The notes under the pieces are model-generated. The model worked only from the letters and a program-made list of their open reading frames with translations, had not been told where the DNA came from and searched no databases. DNA of 64,000 bases from positions 124,001-188,000 of the forward strand of contig OZ038532.1 of NCBI GenBank assembly GCA_964036665.1, written 5' to 3'. Positions 11,701-22,040 of the stretch are shown in pieces; position 1 is the first letter of the stretch, and the number at the start of each line of letters is the position of its first letter. The position numbers were made by a program, and so were the translations under genes. Source of the stretch: Gordius sp. MW1. Its lineage: Eukaryota > Nematomorpha > Gordioida > Gordea > Gordiidae.

Positions 11701-12353
11701 GAGGGCAGCAATAATGATTTAGGGAAGGCAAAATAAACTTTTTTAGCCATAATTTTAATATATATCAACAAATTTTTGGAATTTGAGGGCAGCCTCCCTG
11801 CCCCCCCCCCGGCCACGCTTATGATTTATTAGAGTAAAACAGAGTATTACGCCGCTATCGTACTTATTAAATTTTGTATTGCATTACATAAGTTTCAAAA
11901 AAATTTCCCCAAGGGAAGAGGGGGTTTCAACCACAAAATCGCCCCCTTGCGTACGCCACTGCATGTATAGCTAGGAATCATGGGCTATACCTAAAAGGGA
12001 AAAGCAGCGTGATGCATCCATGGAGATGAGAATGCTAAAGTGAGCAAAAAGGAAAATAAGCGAAATGAAAAAATAAGAAGAATTTTGGGTACTACACTAT
12101 TACGACAAAGCTCCTAACAAACAGACTAAGATGGTATGGCCATGTCGAGAGAAGGGGCGATAGCTACGTGGGAAATAAAATTGAGAAGATAAATTTTACA
12201 GGAAAAAAAAGGAGAGGAAGTCCCAAGCTTACCTGGATCCATAAAATAAGGCACGATATCAAAACCCACAAGACAAAGAAAGATCTATGTAAATATAAAG
12301 ACAATTGGAAACGAATGCTGAAAAAACTGACCACCAGCCTAGGTGACAAATAG
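8755..12353 (+). pseudogene. Decayed RTE-type non-LTR retrotransposon, 5'-truncated, interrupted by a hAT element
   Basis: The order of remnants follows the RTE pattern. An endonuclease end is readable around 8760-8990 (GHLIMYKSDSTIQLDFFL), then NEWWWWNEEVQK near 9205. The RT starts at 9608 (MGKLKSGKALGPDNIPIESF), then has IDLEKAFDKVP near 10015, NNGVHQGSALGPFL near 10175 and IIFADDIILCAKSEQELANT near 10279. The element is then cut by the hAT insertion 10662-11961 and resumes with the C-terminus (GKKRRGSPKLTWIHKI ... SLGDK-stop at 12351). Stops and frameshifts occur throughout, so it is dead. It stops being readable 5' of 8755, which suggests 5' truncation. Confidence 0.75.
10662..11961. mobile_element. 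Non-autonomous hAT-type element, 1300 bp, with 8-bp target duplication
   Basis: The ends are inverted: CAGGGGCGTAGGTAGG at the left and the complement of CAGTGGCGTACGCAAGG at the right. The 8-bp sequence CATGTATA flanks it on both sides (10654-10661 and 11962-11969), as expected for the hAT superfamily. Removing it restores the interrupted RTE reading. A minus-strand frame at 10960-11220 (86 codons) lies inside, but I do not recognise it as a transposase. Unit A of the large duplication begins 9 bp inside its left end. Confidence 0.85.
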
Positions 12354-13080
12354 GCATTGAAAGAAAAAGTAGTGATAGGCAAGACTACCAAATAGCTAAA
12401 AGATTAGCTAAAAAATGTGCAGCAAAATCTTAAAGCAAGGTGTAATAGATAATGACAAACTAAAGCCAAAGGACGGAGAAAGATTGACCTACAAAATAGC
12501 ACATCCATTGAAAATGGCCTTTAGTCGAAGATCAAATCCAATAAAACATAATAGGAGAATTCGACCCAGCCGATTGGATTTCGAAAACGGAGGTAAAGTT
12601 GCTTGGTAAACAAAAATCAAGAAAAACTCTTGGTTTGGACACATACCAATATAATGTCTTAAAACAAACGGGAAAAATGCTAAACGAGTGGAGAGATCTA
12701 TGATACCTTACCGCAAACTAAAAGGTAGTATTTAAGATCTTAACAACTACAGAAGGATTGCTTATGAGTCACACTTTCAAGGTGTGGAAATAGTGACCGC
12801 AAAACGGCTTCGGAGTTTAGTAAAAGCGAAAACCAATTCGGATTTATGCCAAAGAGGTCCACAGCAGATGCCCTTAACAGTGTTTAAAGATTAATAAAAT
12901 GGTTTAAATAAAGGGAGGAGATGTGAACATGTGTTTTATGAATCTATAAAAGGCGTTTGATGGAGTTTTTAGGAACATTAGTTTAGAAATGTCTTAAAGA
13001 AGATAAGGTGCTTGAATTATACGTCAGAGCCATATAAGATTGTACAAGGAAATTAGAGCTTTAGTTATAACTAGTTAACA
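12354..13080 (+). pseudogene. Partial RTE copy joined directly behind an RTE C-terminus
   Basis: Three bases after the stop codon of the preceding RTE C-terminus the sequence switches to the region upstream of RT (DRQDYQIAKR-like, near 12380, in a broken frame). It continues through KPKDGERLTYKIAHPLKMAF (12466-12525), a decayed RT entry with LNEWRD (about 12676) and further fragments to about 13080. It is non-functional. The inverted block at 6620-8441 has the same join. Confidence 0.6.
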
Positions 13081-15505
13081 AAAGATGTGGGTTAACCTTT
13101 AGTGTGTGAACCTGTGGGTCTGTTTGCAAAATACAACAAATGTCCTGTTGATCAGACAACTCTTCCTTAAAAATGAGACACCTGTCTCATATGTGACTTG
13201 ACCTGCACTATTTTTATTATTTTCTCACCTTAAAACTCAAAAACTAGTACGATTACGGGAAAAATTTTTAGCTAATATATCTTGTAAACAACTAAACAAC
13301 AATCTTCTCCCCCATAGAAACATTCTACAGACTTTTAAGAATGCTACAATATAACTACCATAAGAGAACTTACGATTGCGGGCTTCCATCGCCATAAAAT
13401 AGTCAAAGAAATATGCAAGACCTGTACATTGTCGTTAATCTTTTGAGTTTCAAATGCTCCAAATAATAAAACGGCTTTAAAATACAGAGATATTATTAGG
13501 TATGGAAATTATAATAAGGCACTGATATACTTACACAGATAATATAAGGCCGAATATTTTTAATGTCCAAAACAATTTGCGAATTTGCTTCTGTACTATT
13601 AATCCAAATATTATTGTTAATCTTCATTACTCAGCCCATGCCAGGTATTTAGCCACTTAGAATACTACTGATGATTATGTAAGAATTTATTTATTAAAAG
13701 CTAAAAAAACATCATATATGTATTATTAATTGATGCATAACAAAGTTTATAAATTTTTCAATATTTAATGTTGTTTAAACGGACAATGTGCTTTATGTTT
13801 CATTCGAGTATGGCACGTCAGATTGGCAAAGAATTTGTGGTATAAAAACATTTCCTTCTGGTTTCCAAATTATGGGACCAATCTAAAGGTAGTTTATATT
13901 TTGAATTTTGTAAATTTGTGTTGCACATTATAATAAAACAGAAGGATGTTTATCATTTTAGATCTCATACGCTCTTATACATATCTTATTCTTTTATTAG
14001 ACTAAAGCACTTTTCTAATTCATATAAACAAACCGCTTTTATTCAGGTATATAGATTATGTGGTTTCTTTATATAGTGTTAATGTACAGGTTTTTTATAA
14101 AAATTAGCTCCATTGCCGATTACATGATGATTAAATAAAAAAATCATGGATTCAATATATTTTTGCAAGCTGTCCTTATTTTCTGTCCTAATTTCTATGA
14201 TTTTTAGCATTAGTTATCTTTCTAATTAGCCTAGCCCTTAATATGTAGGATTTTCGACTTCAACAAGCTTTTATATTTGCTATTTTAAATCATTTAACAC
14301 ATGATATAACCGAAAAAATGAACAAAAACTTGAGACCTGCAAAGCGGAAGCAATAAGTTAGGCCAAAAAGAAAGTAGGTTAGCTAATCTAAGTAACACGT
14401 CTAAATTGCAAGTAGATCTAGTATGCTTTTCAATAAATAGAGAATAGACTATGCTTTTAATATACATATTACTTATTTCATATGATAATCAATGTTATTT
14501 GTAATATATTATTTCAATAAAGTTACGGAGAAACATTTTATTGGTTTCAGCCGTGAGTTTCAACCACTTTCCTTAGTGACAAGGATTGTTTACAAACATT
14601 TTTTACCAGGCCCATCAGCAATACGACTAAATAATTAGTCTCGCGAGCTATAACTTTGCTTTGTTGTTTTAAATTTTAGATCTTCAAGTATTAATTATGT
14701 TTTAAAAAGAAATGAAACAAAGTAATAATTATACAATGTTAGATTTAGTTGGTTTATTTTTTTTATCTATAACTATACAGCCCGTACTTGTCTTTAAAAA
14801 TTAATTTTTGCTTTAGTTCAATTTTATTCCATTGCTTTTAGGTATGCCTATTAAAGTTTGTTTTTATAAATTAAATTCTCATAAAATTTCCTTTATCTTT
14901 TGTTTCACCAAACTAAAATTTGGCTTAGTTTGGAAGACTGAAATAGTTCCCCTTGAAAAAATAAATTAAATTTTGAGTGGTAGTTAAAGGAGCTCATCAG
15001 GAAAGGAGCACACTTTGTTATTATAACCCAAACCCTAGCCCTAACACTTACCCTAACCCATATATTTACTTGTTATGATTTCATTAGGACATGTTAATAT
15101 AAAATATTTTGTGCTAAGACAATATGTTAAATTCATCCTGAGCAATCATGACGAGTTTCGCTCCTATTTCTGTGCTCCTTTGACCGGTTCCCAAAAAAAG
15201 CTATAACTCAATAAATCAATATGTGTGCGCCTTGGTACAATAAGTTTTAAAAGTAAAGAAGGCGTATAAATAATTTTCTAAATAAAATAAATTTAATATA
15301 ATTTCTTTACTTCTTTCAAGGTAGATTTTGTAATAGAATAATCTTCAAACTCATATAGTTTTCTTACTGGTTCCATCAAGAGCAAAATCTTAGAAAGGCT
15401 TGTGCCAGGGAGATATACCTATATAAAATAACTGAATTATAATCAAAATAATTTTTTTACGATTTTATAATAATGGCTATTATCTAAATGTCGTATCTAC
15501 AACGA
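13081..15505. other. Unassigned AT-rich DNA in unit A
   Basis: No gene, transposon end or tandem array could be recognised. A short telomere-like run (CCCTAGCCCTAACACTTACC, CCTAACCC) lies near 15030-15060 but is too short and irregular to call. The stretch is repeated in unit B at about 29857-32285. Confidence 0.4.
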
Positions 15506-15509
15506 CCAA

Positions 15510-15585
15510 ATGGTGCCCCGCCTCGGTGGCCTCTTGAGTATGGGTTATACTCAGAGCTGAGGTTGAAACTATTAAGCTCATTATC
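15510..15585 (+). repeat. Possible tRNA-like (SINE head) sequence
   Basis: CCGCCTCGGTGGCCTCTTGA near 15518 and GAGGTTGAAACTATT near 15562 loosely resemble A-box and B-box promoter sequences of tRNA-derived SINEs. I could not fold a convincing cloverleaf, and only the two duplicate copies (15510, 32296) are in the window. Low confidence. Confidence 0.2.
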
Positions 15586-16080
15586 ATCTAGTGTTGAAAT
15601 GAGATATTTTTAATGAATACTGTGACAATGATGGATAAGACACAGAATTAATATAGAGCGGCAAAAAATAACATGGCGATTCCTTTCACGGATGCGATGG
15701 GTAATGCATGTGGTTTTATTAGTCTATGAATGCATGGTTACTATTAAATACACCCTTACTTAAAAATTATCAGCGTTCGCCTATGCTCTATTTACGTAAG
15801 AGGGGATTGTAGATAAGCAGGGGATTTCTGTGTATACCGAAAATAGTAAAGGTAAAGCCCAAGAAAAGATCTTAAGTAAGTTGGATTGGTGATACAAATA
15901 GAAAAAAGCTTTATTAATCCCTTATTCCTTTTTACTATTGGATTTCTCATTACTCCTATAGTCTTTAAGAACTTCTACGTTAAAAACAAAGGCCGCCAAA
16001 AACCCTTCCCCCTTCCGAAATACCACTAGAGATATTCTTATTGTTCGAGAAAGTGTACGCCATTATATAGTTGTTAAATG

Positions 16081-16480
16081 CTACCGCCCCCCCCCCTTTT
16101 GCAACCCTTCAACTCCCCTTTCCCAGGGAATGGGGGTGATTTGCCCCCCTTCATCTGCCCTCTTCCTTCTTAAGGGGCCCTCATTTTTTACACTCTTTCT
16201 CACCCGGGAGGGGGAGCGGCAAATAACCGGGGCAAAAAAGAGGGGAAGGGGCAAATTACCTCCGCCGCTCCTTCCCACCTCACCCCCCGGGTAAAAAAGA
16301 GGGAGGGGGCAAACAATCGGAACAAAATAAGGGGTGGTCAAAATTCTCTAATTTATTTGTGATATATAATATGAGCAAATATTTAACTGCTCAATGCTTG
16401 AACTTGAACAGATTTAGCCATGGGCGTAACCAGGTTTTGGATTGGGGGGGGGGGGGGGGGGGGGGTTAAGCGTTCATAGG
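16081..16480. repeat. C-rich and G-rich low-complexity block
   Basis: The block starts with a C run at 16084, contains alternating C-rich and G-rich tracts, and ends near a G run of more than 20 bases starting about 16444, after CCATGGGCGTAACCAGGTTTTGGATT. The last motif resembles the terminal sequence of the CATGGGCGTAGC-type elements seen at 58957 and 60517, so part of the block may be a decayed element end. Open frames here (for example 16081-16341) are repeat translation. The block also occurs at about 32871-33275. Confidence 0.6.
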
Positions 16481-17261
16481 GGGAGGGGGCAAAACATGAT
16501 ATTTTTTAATTTAACGGTTTTTGCATTGAAAAATATTGCTGTTTCGACTCGCTGCTCGAGCATTTTTATATGCTCTTGTTCTGCCTAGTGCACCGAACAG
16601 CGAGCACAGATTGTGCTAAAGCGCTTTTAAACACCTCAGTGTTGTGCTCGAGCAAAGCACTTAGTGAGCATTGCTCACGCGAGCAATTTAACAATTCCAC
16701 CATTATACTTATAATTGTAATAGAAATAAAAATAAACCGTAGTATCATATCGAACAGAGTTGATCTAAATAGAAATTACTTCCATTTCTCGTTTTAAAAG
16801 AAGCACTTAACATCGGGAATAATAGGACCCTCCATAACTATTTGTTAAATTTAATTAACTTTACCAATTATATTTGCCAGATTCCTAGTCTATAGAAATT
16901 TATTTTTAAGATGATATATAATTTATTATATGCTTTTAAATTAGAACGTAGGATAAATCATACTATGGGCTAATGGCATTTTTAAAAACTGCAGAAATAG
17001 GCGAATTTTGAGAATCAAATAAAAACTATTTGAAAAATTAATTTTTTATTTTACCCCTTTGCACAGGAGCATCTAGAAAGGGTGGGTTGGCAGTTGCCCC
17101 ACCCCTAATTCAAAAAAATGTTTAATTTTAAAATCATTCTGACACCAACTAAATAATAGTTAAAGATATGGTAAAGAAATGGGAAAAATGTTGGCCTTTT
17201 TAATCAAATCTGTGGAGTCTATCGAAAAAATATCCGTTCAAAAATATTTTTCCCCTAAAGC

Positions 17262-18370
17262 TGTATTTCACACATAGTGGTCAGCTCCTTCAAGTAGTTC
17301 CTGCACTGACACCAGCTTCGCTTTAGCTCGTACCTTCTCAAGTCCATATCTATTTTATTAGGCCTCCCTCTCTTTCGCTTACCTTCGACTTGCACTACGA
17401 TATGCCAGGTGACTTCTCTCCCGTCTCTCCAAATGGCCATACCATCTCAATCTTCTTACCACTAAGTTTATCTGAATACTAAATTTAGGTCTTAATTCCT
17501 TATATGGTCCTTTTTGCTTATTCCCAAGATCCATCTTAAAATTCACATCTCAATTGTAGCTAAGCTTTGCTCTTCTTTTGCCTTAATTGCCCAGGTTTCC
17601 GCTCCATACAATACCGTGAGTACAATAATGGTGTTATATAACCGTCCTTTCAATTTAAGTGGTATGTGTTTGTCACATAGTACACCACTCAACTCCCTGA
17701 ATTTTAGCCAGCCTGCGTTTATTCTTGCCCCTAATTTTATTTTCCACACCCACATTAAATTGTACCCCAGAACCAAGATATTTGAATTCCTTCCTTCTGT
17801 TTAAACACCAGTCATCGATTTGCTGGTGTGTTTCTTTGTATTTATTCCTCCAAGATACATATTAAGGGTTTGTCTCGGTTGACCCTAAGACCTTTGCTTT
17901 CAATTTGCTCCATCCACACTTTTACCTGCTCTGCTAATTACACATTTGAGCCTGCGCACAGGACGGTATCATCCGCAAAGAGCATTGCCCACGGTGATAC
18001 GCGCTTCAGGTCAGGTCCTTCGTTATCGAATCCATTATTGTTATGAAGAGCAATAGACTTAGGGCCGATCCTTGATGCACACGACATTTAGACTGAATCC
18101 CTTTGATGTCCCAACTTAGGTTTTTGCATTTTTATGTCGGGTACACCATTGGAACTGTTGCTATTTCATATCAACTGCCTTGGCACTTCATCGAAAGCTT
18201 TCTAAAGATCGATAAAACACATATGAAGATCCTTTTGTTTTTCCTTATATAATTCCATAAGTCCTAAGAACATGTATTGCATCTGAAGTTGACTTTTCCA
18301 TGCATGAATTCAAATTGTCAGTAATCTATTGTTTTTCGATGTCTAGCTTCTCCTTCATTATGTGACTCGT
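17262..18370 (-). pseudogene. Decayed RTE-type retrotransposon, minus strand (unit A)
   Basis: On the minus strand, remnants include LHNNNGFDNEGPDLKRVS and PWAMLFADDTVLCAGSN (about 18050-17950), FKYLGSGVQFNVGVENKI (about 17770), HIPLKLKGRLYNTIIVLTVL (near 17660), AETWAIKAKEEQSLATIEM (near 17590) and a C-terminus KRKRGRPNKIDMDLRRYELK ending near 17262. The order and motifs fit RT and C-terminal regions of the RTE type. Frames are broken. It is a different subfamily from the copies at 6-13 kb. Confidence 0.7.
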
Positions 18371-18390
18371 TAACTATCCCCCGATAGTTA

Positions 18391-18630
18391 TTGCATTCTT
18401 GTACATCTCCCTTCTGGCTTATAATAGGTTTTTGTTTAAACGCGTTTGTACTAATTGCATGGCTACTTTATCGGGAAGAAGAAAAGGATTTTCTTATTAA
18501 ACTTTACCCGAGCAATCCTTTTACTCGCGAATCAAAAATACAAAGAGTCAAGAAATCCTACCTATCTATGCAACATGTAAAACCAGGTGACATATTCAAA
18601 AACAACATTGAAAAGATGCAAAACTTTTAA
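18391..18630 (+). other. 79-codon open frame of unknown origin (unit A)
   Basis: The frame has a hydrophobic stretch (FWLIIGFCLNAFVLIAWLL) followed by a basic tail (KIQRVKKSYLSMQHVKPGD), and an acceptor-like TTATAATAG precedes the segment at about 18427. It is identical in unit B (35167-35406). I do not recognise it. It could be an exon fragment or chance. Confidence 0.15.
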
Positions 18631-18639
18631 TAAGTGATT

Positions 18640-20022
18640 ATAATAATGTTTAATAAATTAATTATCAGTATAGAGAATAAAAAAATAATAACATAGTTAT
18701 AAATACTCATTTCATCATATGTTTAAATATTAAAATCAGCGCAATGATTATAAAAGGATTTTGTTTCAGAAAATTTTAAATATAGTGGTGCGGAAATAAG
18801 AAAAAAATTTGAATTTCGAGACGAGACAAGATTCTAAAAAACTGACCCAATATCGAGACGAGAATTTACATGTCGAAAGGAAACGAAACGAGATTTTTTC
18901 GACGAGATCTCGGGTTAAATTATTTTATAGATCATAGAGTTTTAGTAAATTTGATTGTGTAATTTTATTTCTTATGATTCACATTTAGGTATTAAATAAA
19001 AATCAATATGTTGGAATATATTTAATATAAAAAAACAAGAATAAATATTATATATTTTTGCAAAAAAATCCAAATTTTGTTAATTTGTGTTCATTTACCT
19101 ACGTATGAGCGGCCCTTAAGATCTGTGAATAATTTAATTTTATCACATATTTGTATCCATAGCGTAATTATATATTTCGAAATCTACTTATTTAAAATGG
19201 AAAGTTTCATCCATAAGAATAAATGATAAAGACAAATGAATACGGGTTAAATCAAATTTGATAAACATGAGCAAAAAAACTTCTATATGAATGTCAACCG
19301 TTTGCCAGTTGATTTTTTGTATAGCTGTGAAATTTGTATTTTATTAATATATGCTCCTCTTTTATCCTAATATTGGCACTCGCAAAAATGCTAATGTAAG
19401 TTCAAATAGGCATGTTAAACGTTTAAACAAATTCACCTTTTTATGCTAAAATTTGTCTCGGATTATTATCTTGAAGTTGAGATAGACCTTTAGAAAAATA
19501 ATTAAATTTAGATTTCTTTCATTTTAAAACACCCACTAAGGGTGGAAAATTTTTATAAATAGTATAAGAAATAGTCCACTTAAAAAAGTCGCAAATTAAT
19601 AAAGGTAATAAATTATTTCTATCAGCGTAATCCTAACAACAAGAGCCCTATTGAGCTTTTTCATAAAACTAGAAAAGAATTTTGTCAATGGGGGGGGGGG
19701 GACCCTTGTCAACGCCAGTGCTAGCGTCAATTAAATGTAAACCTATCTAAGTTTAGCTGGAAAAGGTCACGACAATACATATTTATATCAATCCTTTATC
19801 AAAAAGAGGAACCTAGGCGACTAAAGAGGCAAACGACGAGGTAGTAAAAAGTAGAAAGTTTTCAACTCGAAATAGACCGGAAGAGACAATTTCCCGAATT
19901 TAGGTGGAATCGTAAATAAAACATAGAGATATAAAATGAAATATTTGAAAATAAATTCGATAAAACCAAAAGAAACGTTAATTTTATAAATATTATAGGT
20001 ATCATTTAATCAATTAACTTAC
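18640..20022. other. 3'-flanking or intron DNA of the ABCA half-gene (unit A)
   Basis: The last ABCA exon should lie here, downstream of the donor at 20023, but I could not find it. A 10-base G run lies at about 19690. Near 18800-18920 there is a purine-rich stretch with repeated CGAGACGAGA. Nothing else is recognised. Unit B has the same stretch at about 35415-36796. Confidence 0.3.
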
Positions 20023-20170
20023 TAGAATATATGAGGAGTTCACCATAAGGAATTTGCTTAAAGGGTAAAATCCTGTAATTCTTTGAGCCAATAAGTCATG
20101 GATCTTGTTAAGAAACTTGTTCTGTGACTTCGCATTCAATTTTATAAACAGCCTATACCCAAATTCATAA
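20023..20170 (-). CDS. ABCA orphan half, C-terminal regulatory-domain exon (unit A)
   Basis: The exon encodes FGYRLFIKLNAKSQNKFLNK and FYPLSKFLMVNSSYIL. It matches the region after the NBD2 H-loop in ABCA proteins, where a strand of the regulatory domain follows the last NBD helix. The acceptor is TTGTTTGTAG and the donor CTA|GTAAGT. It enters in phase 2, which fits the donor at 21045, and leaves in phase 0. The next and probably last exon was not found. Confidence 0.7.
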
Positions 20171-21044
20171 CTACAAACAATTAAAAATATATTTTGTATT
20201 TAAATTGAAATGTGTATGTATATTTAGAATGAAATAAAAAAATGGAAATAAGAAAGTATACTTATTAAATTATAGGTGTAACGTGATTTAATTGTAAAAA
20301 TTTTATTTTGTTAAATAAAAGGTACACCTTTAATAAATTTAAGGTGTTGTTGCAAGGCATAAAAATTTTGAAAACCTTTTTTTAACTTCTTTGACAATAA
20401 AAATTGCAACTTTGGAGGCCGTTTATTTTGCAATTTTTATATTTTATGACTGCTCCATTCCATAAAATTTAAACGACAGACATTTAAGTTTATAAAATAT
20501 ATAAATATATGAGGAGGATACTTTAATCGACTTATCCAAAATCTCAAAGGAACAAAGACTAATTGTTTAGCTGAGTTAAATAATAAATAAGATAAGAAAC
20601 ATTAGTAACAATTTAAGGTTTTATCACCTCCTGATAAAATTTAGAGCTCAATAAAATGCCATATAACAGGTAAAATTTTATTCGACAATCATTCTATAAG
20701 CGCGTCTCTTTTAACCAACAAAATTGAACCAAATAAGTCTTAATCTTTCTTTTAGAAATATTGTAGATTTTAAAGGGACCCGGAATTAAAAATTATGGAA
20801 ATGTCAGCCTTAGGCAATTTTAATATAGAATCTTTATTTTAATTTTATCGTCAAAATAAAAAATATTTTAATTGATTAAACACCGTCTCTCTACTCTAAT
20901 GCCATACTCTTTAATCAAAGCTGCACTTAAAAGTGCGAAGGCTGGGGCTTAAATGCCTTACAAATATTATGATATACACAGGGGGGTAAATAAGGGAAAA
21001 TACATGTAGAGATGTAATTTTTAATTCGGATATATGGCGAATAC

Positions 21045-21222
21045 CTTGATAGTAATTCTTTGTGCAATCCATTATATTTAAGTTGTCCATTAACTAACAC
21101 TGCAATTTCGGAACATATCTCATAGCTTTCCAAACTACTAGTAAATATTAACACAATATGATCTTGATTGATCTTCTGAAAAATATAATCTCGTAAGACA
21201 TTTCGTATATTTCCGTTTAAAC
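21045..21222 (-). CDS. ABCA orphan half, NBD2 D-loop/H-loop exon (unit A)
   Basis: The exon begins after ATATTATATAG and reads LNGNIRNVLRDYIFQKINQD, then IVLIFTSSLESYEICSEIAV and LVNGQLKYNGL. This is the end of an ABCA NBD. The D-loop aspartate is gone, and the switch histidine expected in a TSH motif is serine (TSS). The donor is AAG|GTATT. The exon is 178 bp, enters in phase 1 and leaves in phase 2, matching both neighbours. Confidence 0.75.
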
Positions 21223-21323
21223 CTATATAATATCATTATAATAGTTTAAATAATTGGGCAAAAATAATTTAGTAATAATAATATTACTAAAAGTTATATA
21301 CACAAAAAATAATAATTGCAAAC

Positions 21324-21468
21324 CTTCAAAAGGGTCTTCCAATAGAACTATCCTATAATTGCTCATGAGTGTTAGAGCGATACACACTTTTCTACGAGTT
21401 TCGTTGGTACAATGATGTATCCATGTATCTTCCACAATCTCAAAATCCTTCAAGTATTTTTCTACCTG
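21324..21468 (-). CDS. ABCA orphan half, NBD2 signature/Walker B exon (unit A)
   Basis: The exon reads QVEKYLKDFEIVEDTWIHHC, then TNETRRKVCIALTLMSNY and RIVLLEDPFEG. At the signature the ABC family has (L)SGG; here it is CTNE. Walker B ends LLED instead of hydrophobic-DE. The acceptor is TTTTTTAG and the donor GAAG|GTTTGC, giving 145 bp, phase 0 in and phase 1 out. The intron upstream holds the RLE retrotransposon. The intron downstream lacks 144 bp present in unit B. Confidence 0.78.
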
Positions 21469-22004
21469 CTAAAAAATTGTTAACATGCATAAACCCAGCA
21501 GGATACTATTATTAATTTACTATATTTAAACTCCTAACGATTTAGTTTTTGTAAGGATTAAAATTAATTCTGACTTTTAATCTTTTAAATACAACGATGT
21601 TAACGTCTTGTTTATTTCAACTTTCACTTTTTAATTATAGAGACGTAGTTACTTATGATTGACATTGTCAGTTATCAATGCTAAAATAGTCTTGGTAAAA
21701 CTAATCTTGGGTAGGAGTTTTTAAATTCAATTTCCTTTATTTTAACATGCGTTGCTTATATTATTTCGTTATTTAACATTCAAAATTGCTTTAAGTCTGC
21801 AACTTAACTACGCACATAAATTTATAAAAATTTAAACTAAATTTCTGGAATATTTGAAATTGGTTTACCTAGCGTGTATATTCAAAAATTTAAAGTACAA
21901 GTTAAAACCTCTTGTAGTCAACACAAACAATATTTAGGATTACTCAAAGTTTTGTACAGAAATCCAGCTATCCTGGTGTAAAATGAATTAAGTTATTAAT
22001 TTTG

Positions 22005-22040
22005 GGGATTTGAACTATTAATTAAATAAAGGTAATAATT
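22005..22040 (-). repeat. 36-bp target-site duplication, poly(A) side of RLE copy A
   Basis: The 36-bp sequence starting GGGATTTGAACTATTAATT is repeated exactly at 24192-24227 on the other side of the retrotransposon. It marks the boundaries of the insertion in the ABCA intron. Confidence 0.9.

Noticed and set aside
15025..15062. Telomere-like CCCTAA repeats (also GGGTTAGGG near 4665)
   Set aside because: Only a few irregular units, well inside the sequence. Not a telomere, and too short to call an interstitial telomeric site.
16566..16797. Overlapping 60- and 75-codon frames on both strands (also 33350-33581)
   Set aside because: They share an alternating GAGCA/TGCTC-rich stretch, open in both directions by composition, and match no family.
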